A stretch of DNA of 64,000 nt from Cellulophaga sp. RHA19. Lineage in GTDB: Bacteria > Bacteroidota > Bacteroidia > Flavobacteriales > Flavobacteriaceae. A program made the translations under genes and the position numbers. The notes below the pieces were generated by a model that worked only from the letters and a program-made list of their open reading frames with translations, was not told the origin of the DNA and did no database searches. Within the stretch, counting starts at the first letter, position 1; every line of letters starts with the position of its first letter. Positions 1 to 9,543 of the stretch are shown in pieces. The stretch is from NCBI RefSeq assembly GCF_002813425.1, contig NZ_PHUL01000001.1:1178001-1242000 (forward strand), in the 5' to 3' direction.

Positions 1-1341
1 AAAGTGTTCCGCTTCACGTAAGTTGTTGGTCATAATAGCAGAAGATAAACCTTGGGCAACGCCATTTTGTATATCTAATGCATTTTCTACATCACCAGAA
101 TATTTAAGTAAATATAAAATTGGAGCAAAGGTTTCATGTTGTACAATTTCAAAAGAATTTTTGGCTTCTGCAATTGCAGGTTTTACATAGCAACCGCTTT
201 CGTAACCTTCGCCTTCTAAAACACCACCTTTAACAACAATGTTACCTCCTTCTTTAACTACTTTTTCTAAAGCATCTTGATACATTTTTACTGCATCTTT
301 ATCTATAATTGGTCCTACGTGGTTATTTTCATCAAGTGGGTTACCAATACGTAATTGTTTGTATGCATTAACAACTGCATCTTTAACCTTATCATACATA
401 GATTCGTGTATAATTAATCTACGAGTAGAAGTACAACGTTGACCAGCAGTACCAACAGCACCAAATACAGCGCCAATAACCGTCATTTTTACATCTGCAT
501 CTGGAGTAACAATAATTGCGTTGTTACCCCCTAATTCTAGTAAAGATTTACCTAAACGGCCAGCAACTTCTTTAGCAACAATTTTTCCCATTCTTGTAGA
601 TCCTGTAGCAGAAACTAAAGGTACACGGGTATCTTTTGTCATCATTTCACCAACATTATAATCGCCATTTATTAGGTTGCAAATTCCTTCAGGTAAATTA
701 TTAGCAGCAAAAACCTCTGCAGCTATATTTTGACAAGCAACACCGCACATAGGTGTTTTTTCGCTAGGTTTCCAAACACATACGTCTCCGCAAATCCAAG
801 CCAAAGCAGTATTCCAAGCCCAAACAGCAACAGGAAAATTAAAAGCAGATATAATGCCAACTACGCCAAGTGGGTGGTATTGCTCATACATTCTGTGTCC
901 AGGACGTTCAGAGTGCATAGTTAAACCGTGTAATTGCCTAGATAGTCCAACTGCAAAATCACAGATATCTATCATTTCTTGTACTTCTCCTAAACCTTCT
1001 TGGTAACTTTTACCCATTTCATAAGAAACAAGTTTTCCAAGAGCTTCTTTTTTTTCTCTTAATTTTTCTCCAAACTGGCGTACAATTTCTCCACGTTGTG
1101 GAGCTGGCATTGTTCTCCATGTTTTAAATGCAGATGTTGCAGCTTGCATAACTTTGCTGTAATCTTCTTTTGTTGTAGCTTTTACTTTACCAATAAGTTT
1201 ACCGTCTACAGGGGAGTAACTTTCTATAATATCTCCACTAGAGAAATTGGTAGAACCAGTAGAAGTTCCTTCATTAATATCCTTAAGGCCTAATTCTTTC
1301 AAGGCGCTTTCTATTCCAAAAGATGCTGCTATTTTTGACAT
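1..1341 (-). CDS. Aldehyde dehydrogenase, ALDH7 family (alpha-aminoadipic semialdehyde / piperideine-6-carboxylate dehydrogenase type), C-terminus cut off
   Basis: NAD-dependent oxidation of an aldehyde to an acid; the closest family by eye is ALDH7 (antiquitin/AmaB), which oxidises alpha-aminoadipic semialdehyde in lysine catabolism. About 447 residues are present, beginning MSKIAASFGIESALK. Visible motifs are the NAD-fold stretch ISAFNFPVAVWAWN, the general-base segment LELGGNNAIIV and the catalytic-cysteine segment GAVGTAGQRCTSTRRLIIH; the last two are typical of ALDH7. About 60-70 residues at the C-terminus lie beyond base 1. The ATG at 1341 sits about 40 bases downstream of a good -7/-33 promoter. 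The exact substrate is an inference from the family. Confidence 0.88.
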   Translation of the reverse strand, partial: MSKIAASFGIESALKELGLKDINEGTSTGSTNFSSGDIIESYSPVDGKLIGKVKATTKEDYSKVMQAATSAFKTWRTMPAPQRGEIVRQFGEKLREKKEALGKLVSYEMGKSYQEGLGEVQEMIDICDFAVGLSRQLHGLTMHSERPGHRMYEQYHPLGVVGIISAFNFPVAVWAWNTALAWICGDVCVWKPSEKTPMCGVACQNIAAEVFAANNLPEGICNLINGDYNVGEMMTKDTRVPLVSATGSTRMGKIVAKEVAGRLGKSLLELGGNNAIIVTPDADVKMTVIGAVFGAVGTAGQRCTSTRRLIIHESMYDKVKDAVVNAYKQLRIGNPLDENNHVGPIIDKDAVKMYQDALEKVVKEGGNIVVKGGVLEGEGYESGCYVKPAIAEAKNSFEIVQHETFAPILYLLKYSGDVENALDIQNGVAQGLSSAIMTNNLREAEHF

Positions 1342-1379
1342 TTTTATAACTTTTATATTAAAAATTGTTATGTTTCTCA

Positions 1380-1414
1380 CAAAGTTACAAATAAATGCTC
1401 TTTGTTTAACAAAA
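1380..1414 (-). promoter_or_regulatory. Bacteroidetes-type promoter of the aldehyde dehydrogenase gene
   Basis: On the minus strand TAACTTTG (1387-1380) matches the TAnnTTTG -7 consensus exactly, and a TTTTG (1414-1410) lies 22 bases upstream, within the usual -33 spacing. The predicted transcript would start near 1374, leaving a leader of about 30 bases. Confidence 0.6.
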
Positions 1415-1456
1415 TTAAAGTAATGGTTTGTGCTGTCTATTTATTAATGAAAATGA

Positions 1457-1999
1457 CTAATCTTCATCTGCTGTAAACCTACTGTCTACAGGCATCACTG
1501 TACCACAATTATTGCAAGTACGGTGGTCTTTAGATCCATAAAATGTTTTAAAATGACCTAAAAAGTCTTTTTCTATATCATTTAATGTAAAATAGGCTTC
1601 ATATAACTTATGGTTGCAATTGTCACAAAACCATAGAAGTCCATCATCTACACCAAGGTTGTTTCTTTTTCGTTCTATTACCAAGCCAATAGAGTCTTTG
1701 TGGCGTACTGGTGAATGAGGAACTTTTGCAGGGTGCAAATACATGTCTCCAGGTCCAAGTTGCATTGTTCTCTTTTTTCCGTCTTCTTGTATGTGTACTT
1801 CTATTGTGCCTTCTAATTGGTAAAAAAGCTCTTCGGTTTCGTTATAATGGTAATCTTTTCTGGCATTTGGGCCAGCAACAATCATAACTATATAATCGCC
1901 TGCATCTTTATATAAATTTTTATTACCAACAGGTGGTTTAAGTGAGTCTCTATTTTCAGAGATCCATTTGTTTAAATTAAAGGGTGCTTTTATAGACAT
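1457..1999 (-). CDS. nbaC: 3-hydroxyanthranilate 3,4-dioxygenase
   Basis: Opens the ring of 3-hydroxyanthranilate to give the precursor of quinolinate, the last enzymatic step of the kynurenine route from tryptophan to NAD. The 180-residue cupin carries the expected iron ligands His51, Glu57 and His95 and the substrate arginines Arg47 and Arg99. The C-terminal rubredoxin-like metal site is complete (Cys125/Cys128 and Cys162/Cys165), as in bacterial family members. Length matches the bacterial enzymes. It sits next to an aldehyde dehydrogenase; tryptophan 2,3-dioxygenase, the first enzyme of the route, is 55 kb away in this window. The gene symbol follows common annotation practice (haao/nbaC). 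Confidence 0.95.
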   Translation of the reverse strand: MSIKAPFNLNKWISENRDSLKPPVGNKNLYKDAGDYIVMIVAGPNARKDYHYNETEELFYQLEGTIEVHIQEDGKKRTMQLGPGDMYLHPAKVPHSPVRHKDSIGLVIERKRNNLGVDDGLLWFCDNCNHKLYEAYFTLNDIEKDFLGHFKTFYGSKDHRTCNNCGTVMPVDSRFTADED

Positions 2000-2064
2000 A
2001 ATTCTTTTCTTTTTTACGCAAAATGCTTATCAAATTTAAGAAAAGAAAACAGTTTAACCGCGTC

Positions 2065-2532
2065 TTATTTGTATAACATTTGAGTTACATAGTACTCACC
2101 TTGTGTATTACTTAATATAGATATGCCAGTATATTTAAAGTCGGTTTCTATATTATTCTTATGATTTTCACTTTTTAACCATGCATCTAAAATTTGTGAT
2201 GCTGTATGGTACTTATTTGCTACATTTTCTGCAACAAGAGTTGCACTAGTTTCAGAAGATAAACCCTCTGCCCTTTTTATAAAATTATCATAGTTTATAT
2301 CATTAACTTGTATCATATACACATTATGCTCTTTGGCATACCTATAGGCATTGTTACTTGTTTGTAATTTTTTTAAACCAATTGTAGTTCTGTGGTTGTT
2401 AATTAATGTAACTAATTCGGCTTCCATTTCTGTTACCGCAACTTCTTTATATAATTCGTCTACACTGTCTGTGGTACAGCTTAAAAATAAAATTATAACA
2501 AGGTAAATTAAGGAGAATTTTATCTTTTTCAT
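2065..2532 (-). CDS. CAP-domain (SCP/PR-1-like) lipoprotein, first of a tandem pair
   Basis: A 155-residue predicted lipoprotein: a hydrophobic signal ends in the lipobox LFLSC, followed by a CAP domain covering roughly residues 35-155. Glu102 (AENVAN) and His124 (SENHKNNI) of the CAP cavity are present, but the position that is His81 in its neighbour (SHANF) is Tyr81 here (NYDNF), so one conserved cavity histidine is lost. The ATG at 2532 is chosen over an in-frame TTG nine bases upstream because it starts directly on the MKKI signal peptide. Function of bacterial CAP lipoproteins is mostly unknown. It is a divergent duplicate of the next gene. Confidence 0.85.
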   Translation of the reverse strand: MKKIKFSLIYLVIILFLSCTTDSVDELYKEVAVTEMEAELVTLINNHRTTIGLKKLQTSNNAYRYAKEHNVYMIQVNDINYDNFIKRAEGLSSETSATLVAENVANKYHTASQILDAWLKSENHKNNIETDFKYTGISILSNTQGEYYVTQMLYK

Positions 2533-2577
2533 ACTAATCAATCGTCATTTAAAAATTTGGGTTATAACAAATGTAAG

Positions 2578-2585
2578 TGTATAAA
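2578..2585 (-). promoter_or_regulatory. -7 promoter element of the first CAP-domain lipoprotein
   Basis: TACATTTG on the minus strand fits TAnnTTTG exactly, about 45 bases before the ATG at 2532. No clear -33 element was found, so confidence is moderate. Confidence 0.4.
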
Positions 2586-2738
2586 CGTCTGTATTAGTGT
2601 TAAATACTACGTAAGACAAAATAAAATCGGTAATATGTTTCTTTCTAGATAAACTACATAGTTATGCAGATTTAGCAAAAAGAAATAAGAAATAACTTGT
2701 TTTAAAGCTTAAAAACGGACTATTAATTAAAGTAATAT

Positions 2739-3206
2739 TTATTTGTAAAAAAGTTGTGTGTAGTAGTAATCGCCATCTTGTTCATACATAACACTTATGC
2801 CAGTATGTGTATAATCACCTTCTAGGTTTGCTTTATGGCCATCACTTTGTAACCAGCTAGTTATGGTTTCTTGAGCAGATTTATAACTATTTGCTATGTT
2901 TTCTGAAATGTAGTTTGCGCCAGTTTTTTCAGAAATTGCTTTAGCTCTTTCTTCAAAATTAGCGTGACTCAAATCTTTAGTAGTTGCCATATATATACAA
3001 TGCTTTTCTGCATACTGTTTAGCTATGGTACTTTTTAATAATGGTTGCTTACCAATAGATTCTCTGTGTTTGTTTACTTGTGCAAACAATTCGTTTTCTA
3101 GTTCTGCACTACTTTTAGTGCTAAGCTCATCATCTAAGTTGTCTTTAGAACAACTTGTTAAAGCAAAAGAAAAAATTAAAACTAAGTAAGGTATTTTTTT
3201 TAACAT
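2739..3206 (-). CDS. CAP-domain (SCP/PR-1-like) lipoprotein, second of a tandem pair
   Basis: A 155-residue predicted lipoprotein (signal peptide with lipobox ALTSC, Cys19) with one CAP domain. The full set of cavity residues is visible: His69 region, His81 in LSHANF, Glu102 in SENIAN and His124 in DGHKANL. It ends YYTQLFYK, closely matching the QMLYK end of the upstream paralogue. The two genes are separated by about 200 bases holding no other ORF and a -7 element for the downstream copy, so they are probably transcribed separately. Role unknown; likely anchored in the outer membrane or periplasm. Confidence 0.87.
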   Translation of the reverse strand: MLKKIPYLVLIFSFALTSCSKDNLDDELSTKSSAELENELFAQVNKHRESIGKQPLLKSTIAKQYAEKHCIYMATTKDLSHANFEERAKAISEKTGANYISENIANSYKSAQETITSWLQSDGHKANLEGDYTHTGISVMYEQDGDYYYTQLFYK

Positions 3207-3389
3207 GGTTAGTGTAAAAGTGGTTATTTATTGGTTGGTTTAATTTATGGTTAAGATATGCAAAATGTTGCAACAAAAGGATAAATAATTACGTTCTATT
3301 ACAATAAAATGCTTTTAACAGGATATTACCCAGTTTTCAGGGAGTATTCTACGTATTATAATCTGTACTTTTACCAAAACTAATTTTTT

Positions 3390-6300
3390 ATGAAAACCAA
3401 GTCAATCTTTTTTGTTTTAATACTAGCCCTGTTTTTTGGGTGTAAAAAAAAGGCAACCGTTGTAGATGCTGAGTCTGCAGCTAAGTATGTAGAATATGTA
3501 GCCGGATATACAGATGGTATTATATCTACAAAAGCACCTGTGCAAATTATTTTAGCTCAACCTGTAGAGGCTTGGGAAAACGGTAAGGATTTAGATTCGG
3601 GTATACTAAAAGTGTCTCCTAATGTTGCAGGTACCTTAAAAGCTGTAAATAGCAAAACTATTGTTTTTACTCCTAAAGATACTTTTAAACAAGATACTCA
3701 GTATACGTTTGAATTAAATATAAAAGAAATTTTTAAAGATGTTCCAGAGGATCTTGAAGAATTTGCGTTTTCTGTAAATACAATTAAACAAGAGTTTAGT
3801 GTAACGCTAAGTCCAATGCAGGCATACTCTAAAGAGTATCAATATATAGATATACAACTTAGGTCTGCAGATGATTTATCTTTAGAAACGGTAAAAAAAT
3901 TAACTAAAGCCACTTATAAAGGTAAAGAGTTAGCTTTTAAATATAACAACCAACCAAAAAGCGGAACTCAGTTTCAGTTTAAGTTAGATAGTATTAGAAG
4001 GTATGCAGAGGATGAAAATTTAGTATTAACATACAACGGAAAATCTTTTGATATAGATACAGAAGGTAAAATTGATATTGTAATACCAGGTAAAAATAAT
4101 TTTTCAGTATTAAACGTAGACGTAAGACAAACGGGAAGTCCTGTTGTAAGAATCAATTTTTCGGATCCATTAAAAAAAGGTCAAAATTTAAAAGGTTTAG
4201 TGGTTATAGAGAATGATGCTAATCCTAAGTTTTCTATTAAGGGTAATACTTTATATGTATACCCGTCTACATCACATTCTGGTTCTGTTTTATTAGAGAT
4301 TTTTGATGGAATACAAAGAAATGATGGTCAGAAATTAAAAAAGAAGTTTACAGAGCGTATTGCTTTTGAAGAGATTAAGCCACAAGTTAGAGTATTGTCT
4401 AACGGTTCTATTTTGCCAACATCTACTAACTTAAAAGTAAATTTTGAAGCTGTAAACTTAAGCGCTGTAGATGTAAAAGTTTTTCGTATTTATGAGAACA
4501 ATGTGCTACAGTTTTTACAAGTATCAGAATTAAATGGAAACAACCAGTTAAGAAGAGTTGCAAGACCAATTGCAGGTAAAAAATTAGAGTTAATAAATGA
4601 GCTTACCGTGAATAATGGTAAGTGGCAAGCGCACGCGTTAGATTTAACAAGCTTAATTACGCCAGAGAAAGGCGCTATTTATAGGGTAGAGTTTTCATTT
4701 AAACCACAATATAGTTTATACTCTTGTGATGATACTAATTTTTCTGATGAAGAAGAAAAAGAGGAGTCTTTTGATGAGGAAACAGAAAGTAGTTATTGGG
4801 ATAATGCAGAAAGCTATTACGACAATAGTTATAGTTGGAGCGAGAGAGAAAATCCTTGTCATACATCATACTACGTAAATAAAAAAGTAGGTGTAAATAT
4901 ATTAGCAACAGATATTGGTGTTACCGTTAAAAAAGGATTAAACAAAAATTATTTTGTAGCTGTAGCAGATTTAATTACAACCAAACCAATTTCTGGAGCA
5001 AAAGTTACATTTTACAATTACCAACAACAAGAGTTAGGCTCTGTAACTACTAATGCAGAAGGAGTTTCTTTTTATGATGCAGATCATCTTGCATTTTTTG
5101 CAGTAGCAGATTTTAAAGGTCAAAAAACATACGTAAAACTTAATGATGGTAATGCACTATCTGTAAGTAAATTTAAAGTAAACGGAGTAAAATTACAAAA
5201 AGGAATAAAAGGATATATTTTTGGAGAACGTGGTGTTTGGCGTCCAGGAGATATGTTGCATTTGTCATTTGTTTTAAATGATAATGCTAATAAGTTACCT
5301 GCTAATCATCCTGTAAAATTAGAATTGTTAGATCCTTACGGTAAAATAGTACACAGAGAAATTAAAACATCTGGTGTAAATAACTTTTATAATTTTCCAA
5401 TACAAACAGATGAAGAAGCACCAACAGGAGACTGGTTGGCAAGAGTGTCTGTAGGTGGAGCTCAGTTTACAAAAACTATAAAAATTGAAACTATAAAACC
5501 AAATCGTTTAAAAATTAAGAACGATTTTGGAGCTGGTATTCTTAAAGGAGGGAATCCTATAAGCGGAACAATGGAAGTTAAATGGCTGCACGGTGCAGTT
5601 GCAAAAAATTTAAATACAGATATTGCAGCTAAGTTTAATACCAAAGCAACTACTTTTAAAAATTACCCAGGGTTTATTTTTGATGACCCAAGTAGAGCAT
5701 TTTCTGCAGAAGAACAAGTTGTTTATAATGGTAAAATAAATGAAGAAGGTAAAGCAAAATTCTCTATAAATCCGCAGTTAGAAAGTAACCCTCCAGGAAT
5801 GTTACAGGCAGCTTTTGTAACTAAGGTATATGAAAACGGGGGAGATTTTAGTACCGATGTTTTCACAAAAGAATATTCTCCTTACCAAACATATATTGGT
5901 CTTAATGTACCAAAAGGTGATAAGTCTAAGGGGATGTTACTAACAGATGTAAAACATAATTTTGAGGTTGTTTCTGTAGACCAAGATGGTAAACCAAAAG
6001 CAGCTAAAAACTTAAAAGTAGCCATATACAAAATACAATGGCGTTGGTGGTGGGAGACTTCAGAGGACAACCTTACACACTACGGAAATAGTGGTTATAG
6101 AAACAAAGTTTATGAAACTACAATTAGTACAAACTCTAAAGGAAAAGGTAATTTTGAGTTTGAATTAAAATACCCAGACTGGGGTAGATATTTAGTAAGA
6201 GTTGAAGATGAAAATGGCGGGCACGCAACAGGTAAAGCTGTTTATATAGATTGGCCAGGTTGGGCAGGTAAGTCTAAAAAGAACGATCCGTCTGCAGCTA

Positions 6301-8891
6301 CAATGTTATTATTTTCATCAGATAAAGAAAAATACAACGTTGGCGAAACAGCAACCTTTACTTTTCCTAGTTCAGAAAATGGTAGAGCGTTAGTAACAGT
6401 AGAAAATGGTAGCGAGGTGTTAGAATCTCTTTGGGTAGAAACTCAAAAAGGAGAAACTAAATTTACTATACCTATGACCAAAGAGTACACGCCAAACGTG
6501 TTTATTCATATTTCATTATTGCAACCACACGCATCTACACAAAATGATTTACCTATACGTATGTATGGTGTAATTCCAATTTCTGTAGAAAATAAAGAAA
6601 CAAAGTTAGAGCCAGAAATTGATATGCCAGATGTGCTTAGACCAGAGGAAACAATTAATGTTGAGGTAAGCGAAAAAGAAGGCAAGGCAATGACGTATAC
6701 TATTGCTATTGTAGATGAAGGTTTATTAGATTTAACTAGGTTTAAAACACCAAACCCTTGGGGAACTTTTTATGCCAATGAAGCATTGGGAGTAAAAACT
6801 TGGGATATTTATGATGATGTTATTGGTGCTTTTGGTGGTAGAATAAATCAGGTATTTGCAATTGGTGGTGATGATGAATTAGCAGGTGCTAAAAATAAAA
6901 AAGCAAATAGGTTTGAGCCTATGGTTGTGCATTTAGGTCCGTTTAAATTAGAAAAAGGAGAAACTAAAGCGCATAAAATTAAAATACCTAAATATGTAGG
7001 CTCCGTAAGGACTATGGTTGTTGCAGCAGATGCAGAGAAAGAAGCATACGGTAGCCAAGAGAAAACAACGCCTGTACGTAAACCATTAATGATTTTAGCA
7101 TCATTACCACGTAAAATGACACCTGGTGAATCTGTAATATTACCAGTTACTGTTTTTGCTATGGAGAAAAAGGTTAAAAACGTAAAAATAAAAATTAAAG
7201 AAAATAAGGCATTTACTATTGAGGCCGGTAATAGCAAATCGTTAAGGTTTGATACTCCGGATGAGAAAATGGCATACTTTGTCCTAAAAGTATCAGACTT
7301 TAAGGGCATTGGTAAGGTGGTTGTAGAGGCTTCGGGTAATGGAGAAAAAGCATCTTTTGAGATTCCAATAGATGTTGTAAATCCTAATCCTGTTACGGCA
7401 GACGCATCAAACTATATAATAGACCCTAACAGTAGAAAAACTATTAATTTAGAGACATTTGGTGTTGCTGGTACAAATACAGCGTCAATAGAACTATCTA
7501 CATTGCCACCAATGAATTTTAATGGTAGAATGCAATACTTAATTCGTTACCCACACGGTTGCGTAGAGCAAACTACATCTGGTGCTTTCCCTCAGTTATT
7601 TTTAGCAGATATTTTTGATATGCCTAAAGCTAAAAAACAACAAGTACAGAAAAATGTAGAAATGGCTATAAACCGTTTAGCAGGTTTTCAAACGTCTAAC
7701 GGAGGCTTGTCATATTGGCCGGGTCAGTCTAGAGCTAATGATTGGGGAACAACTTACGCTGGTCACTTTATGTTAGAGGCAGAAAAAAGAGGTTTTGTAT
7801 TACCAATAGGTTTTAAATCTAAATGGATTACATATCAGAAAAACGTAGCTAAACAGTACAGAAGTAGTGGTAGATATACATTGTTGCCACAAGCATACCG
7901 TTTGTATACACTAGCTTTAGCTGGTAGTGCAGATGTTGCGTCTATGAACAGGTTACAAGAAACAAAAGACTTGTCTAACCAATCTAAATTAAGACTAGCA
8001 GCAGCGTACGCACTTATTGGTCAGAAAGCAGTAGCTGTAAAATTAATGAACAGTGCAACATTAGATTTTAGTAATGGCAAGCATAATTATGATACGTATG
8101 GTTCTACCGAGCGTAACAAAGCTATGGCTTTAGAAACTATGGTTGTTATGCAAAACAAGCAAACATCTCAGCAGTTGGCTAAAGAGGTTGCAGAAGCTTT
8201 AAATAGTGATAAGTATATGAGTACGCAGAGTACAGCGTATAGCTTACTTGCAATAGCTAAATTTGCAGATTTAGTTGGCGGTAAAGGAATAAAGGCTACT
8301 ATAAAAGTAAATGGTAAAGACGATAAAGTTAGCACAAGCAAAACGTTAGCAAATAGAGTGCTTTCTATTAAAAATGGAAGCAATACAATAGATATTAAAA
8401 ATAACGAAGGCAATACGCTTTATGTAACTTTAGTTAATAGTGGTAAGTTACCTGTGGGCCAAGAAAAAACGGTGCAGAACAACCTAGATGTAACTGTAGT
8501 TTATAAGTCTAGAAATGGAAGTGTTATTGATGCGTCACAAATACAACAAGGAACAGATTTTGTTGCTGAGGTTGTACTTAAAAACACAACAAATACTAAA
8601 ATTGAAGACGTAGCACTAACAGAAATTTTCCCTAGTGGTTGGGAAATTGTAAATACACGTTTTACAGATTTTGGAAACTTTGCAGAAAACAATGTAACCT
8701 ATACAGATTTGCGTGATGATAGAGCTAATTTTTATTTTGATTTAAGAGATAATCAAACTAAAAGCTTTAGAATTTTATTAAATGCGTCTTACTTAGGAAC
8801 TTATTATTTGCCTGGTATACAAGCAGAGGCAATGTATGATAGTGATTACTTAGTACGCACAAAAGGACGTTGGGTAGAGGTTGTAAAATAA
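3390..8891 (+). CDS. Alpha-2-macroglobulin family lipoprotein with thioester motif (YfhM-like)
   Basis: A very large (1833-residue) lipoprotein; lipobox ALFFGC. Bacterial alpha-2-macroglobulins trap attacking proteases in the periplasm through a reactive Cys-Gln thioester. The thioester motif YPHGCVEQ is intact (Cys1391, Gln1394), followed by an alpha/alpha toroid-like thioester domain (about 1370-1650) with GLSYWPGQ and a beta-rich C-terminus. The N-terminal half is a series of macroglobulin-like beta domains, with a bait-like and MG7/MG10 region around FGERGVWRPGD. It is longer than E. coli YfhM (about 1650), partly through an acidic, tyrosine-rich insert at about 445-490. Penicillin-binding protein 1C, the usual genomic partner of this family, lies 2 kb downstream on the same strand. 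Confidence 0.93.
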   Translation: MKTKSIFFVLILALFFGCKKKATVVDAESAAKYVEYVAGYTDGIISTKAPVQIILAQPVEAWENGKDLDSGILKVSPNVAGTLKAVNSKTIVFTPKDTFKQDTQYTFELNIKEIFKDVPEDLEEFAFSVNTIKQEFSVTLSPMQAYSKEYQYIDIQLRSADDLSLETVKKLTKATYKGKELAFKYNNQPKSGTQFQFKLDSIRRYAEDENLVLTYNGKSFDIDTEGKIDIVIPGKNNFSVLNVDVRQTGSPVVRINFSDPLKKGQNLKGLVVIENDANPKFSIKGNTLYVYPSTSHSGSVLLEIFDGIQRNDGQKLKKKFTERIAFEEIKPQVRVLSNGSILPTSTNLKVNFEAVNLSAVDVKVFRIYENNVLQFLQVSELNGNNQLRRVARPIAGKKLELINELTVNNGKWQAHALDLTSLITPEKGAIYRVEFSFKPQYSLYSCDDTNFSDEEEKEESFDEETESSYWDNAESYYDNSYSWSERENPCHTSYYVNKKVGVNILATDIGVTVKKGLNKNYFVAVADLITTKPISGAKVTFYNYQQQELGSVTTNAEGVSFYDADHLAFFAVADFKGQKTYVKLNDGNALSVSKFKVNGVKLQKGIKGYIFGERGVWRPGDMLHLSFVLNDNANKLPANHPVKLELLDPYGKIVHREIKTSGVNNFYNFPIQTDEEAPTGDWLARVSVGGAQFTKTIKIETIKPNRLKIKNDFGAGILKGGNPISGTMEVKWLHGAVAKNLNTDIAAKFNTKATTFKNYPGFIFDDPSRAFSAEEQVVYNGKINEEGKAKFSINPQLESNPPGMLQAAFVTKVYENGGDFSTDVFTKEYSPYQTYIGLNVPKGDKSKGMLLTDVKHNFEVVSVDQDGKPKAAKNLKVAIYKIQWRWWWETSEDNLTHYGNSGYRNKVYETTISTNSKGKGNFEFELKYPDWGRYLVRVEDENGGHATGKAVYIDWPGWAGKSKKNDPSAATMLLFSSDKEKYNVGETATFTFPSSENGRALVTVENGSEVLESLWVETQKGETKFTIPMTKEYTPNVFIHISLLQPHASTQNDLPIRMYGVIPISVENKETKLEPEIDMPDVLRPEETINVEVSEKEGKAMTYTIAIVDEGLLDLTRFKTPNPWGTFYANEALGVKTWDIYDDVIGAFGGRINQVFAIGGDDELAGAKNKKANRFEPMVVHLGPFKLEKGETKAHKIKIPKYVGSVRTMVVAADAEKEAYGSQEKTTPVRKPLMILASLPRKMTPGESVILPVTVFAMEKKVKNVKIKIKENKAFTIEAGNSKSLRFDTPDEKMAYFVLKVSDFKGIGKVVVEASGNGEKASFEIPIDVVNPNPVTADASNYIIDPNSRKTINLETFGVAGTNTASIELSTLPPMNFNGRMQYLIRYPHGCVEQTTSGAFPQLFLADIFDMPKAKKQQVQKNVEMAINRLAGFQTSNGGLSYWPGQSRANDWGTTYAGHFMLEAEKRGFVLPIGFKSKWITYQKNVAKQYRSSGRYTLLPQAYRLYTLALAGSADVASMNRLQETKDLSNQSKLRLAAAYALIGQKAVAVKLMNSATLDFSNGKHNYDTYGSTERNKAMALETMVVMQNKQTSQQLAKEVAEALNSDKYMSTQSTAYSLLAIAKFADLVGGKGIKATIKVNGKDDKVSTSKTLANRVLSIKNGSNTIDIKNNEGNTLYVTLVNSGKLPVGQEKTVQNNLDVTVVYKSRNGSVIDASQIQQGTDFVAEVVLKNTTNTKIEDVALTEIFPSGWEIVNTRFTDFGNFAENNVTYTDLRDDRANFYFDLRDNQTKSFRILLNASYLGTYYLPGIQAEAMYDSDYLVRTKGRWVEVVK

Positions 8892-8962
8892 GTACAACTT
8901 CTACGCAACCTTTTTAAAATTTTAGATTCTAATTAGTATATAATAATTTAAAAATTAGAACT

Positions 8963-9472
8963 ATGAAATTAAAATTAGCTTGTGTTAGTTTGCTTGGTGT
9001 TTTATTCTTGAATTGCTCGTCTGATGATAATGGTGCAACTTGTGCTAGCGATTATACAGGAGAGTTAAAAGAAGAGGAAACGTTATTGCAAGGTGCTTGG
9101 GCGTTAACAGCAGTAGAATCTAGCGTAGCAATAGACTTAACAGATGATGAAGAAGATAATCCTTTAGAAGATATTTTTGCACAAAGTTCTGACTGTTTAA
9201 ATGATGCTGCATATAATTTTAATGCAGATAGAAGTTTTACCTTTAAGCAAGGGCTAACAGCAACAGATTGTGATCAAAAAAGTGATATAGCAGGTACGTG
9301 GCAGTTAGTAGGTAATGTGTTAAGTTTTTCTAGTGTGTGCACTATTTTTAGTTCGCAAATAGAGTTGAATGATGATGATACAAATTTTACAATAACAAGT
9401 AGGACAAACCTTAGAGATGTAAACAATAAAATTGTAGAGGCAGAGGTAACCTACACGTACACTAAAAATTAA
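8963..9472 (+). CDS. Lipocalin-like domain lipoprotein
   Basis: 169-residue predicted lipoprotein (lipobox LFLNC) followed by an acidic linker and a beta-rich domain with the pattern LLQGAWALTAVES ... GTWQLVGNVLSFSS, typical of the small lipocalin-like proteins abundant in Flavobacteria. Four cysteines in the mature part (CAS, SDCLND, TDCDQK, SVCTIF) could form disulfides. It follows the macroglobulin gene by 71 bases and is closed by a terminator, so it may be the last gene of that transcript. Ligand and role unknown. Confidence 0.75.
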   Translation: MKLKLACVSLLGVLFLNCSSDDNGATCASDYTGELKEEETLLQGAWALTAVESSVAIDLTDDEEDNPLEDIFAQSSDCLNDAAYNFNADRSFTFKQGLTATDCDQKSDIAGTWQLVGNVLSFSSVCTIFSSQIELNDDDTNFTITSRTNLRDVNNKIVEAEVTYTYTKN

Positions 9473-9491
9473 TAAAACAACTATAACTTAG

Positions 9492-9522
9492 AGCGTCTAA
9501 GTATAACTTAGGCGCTTTTTTT
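9492..9522 (+). terminator. Rho-independent terminator after the lipocalin-like gene
   Basis: Ten-base stem AGCGTCTAAG (9492-9501) / CTTAGGCGCT (9507-9516) with one G-U pair, loop TATAA, then a run of seven T. It lies 20 bases after the stop of the plus-strand lipoprotein gene, between convergent genes. Confidence 0.85.
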
Positions 9523-9543
9523 ATGTTTAAAAAAGTAAATTGT

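Noticed and set aside
6848..7309. 153-codon minus-strand frame inside the macroglobulin gene
   Set aside because: Antisense shadow of a clearly coding sequence with intact family motifs on the other strand.
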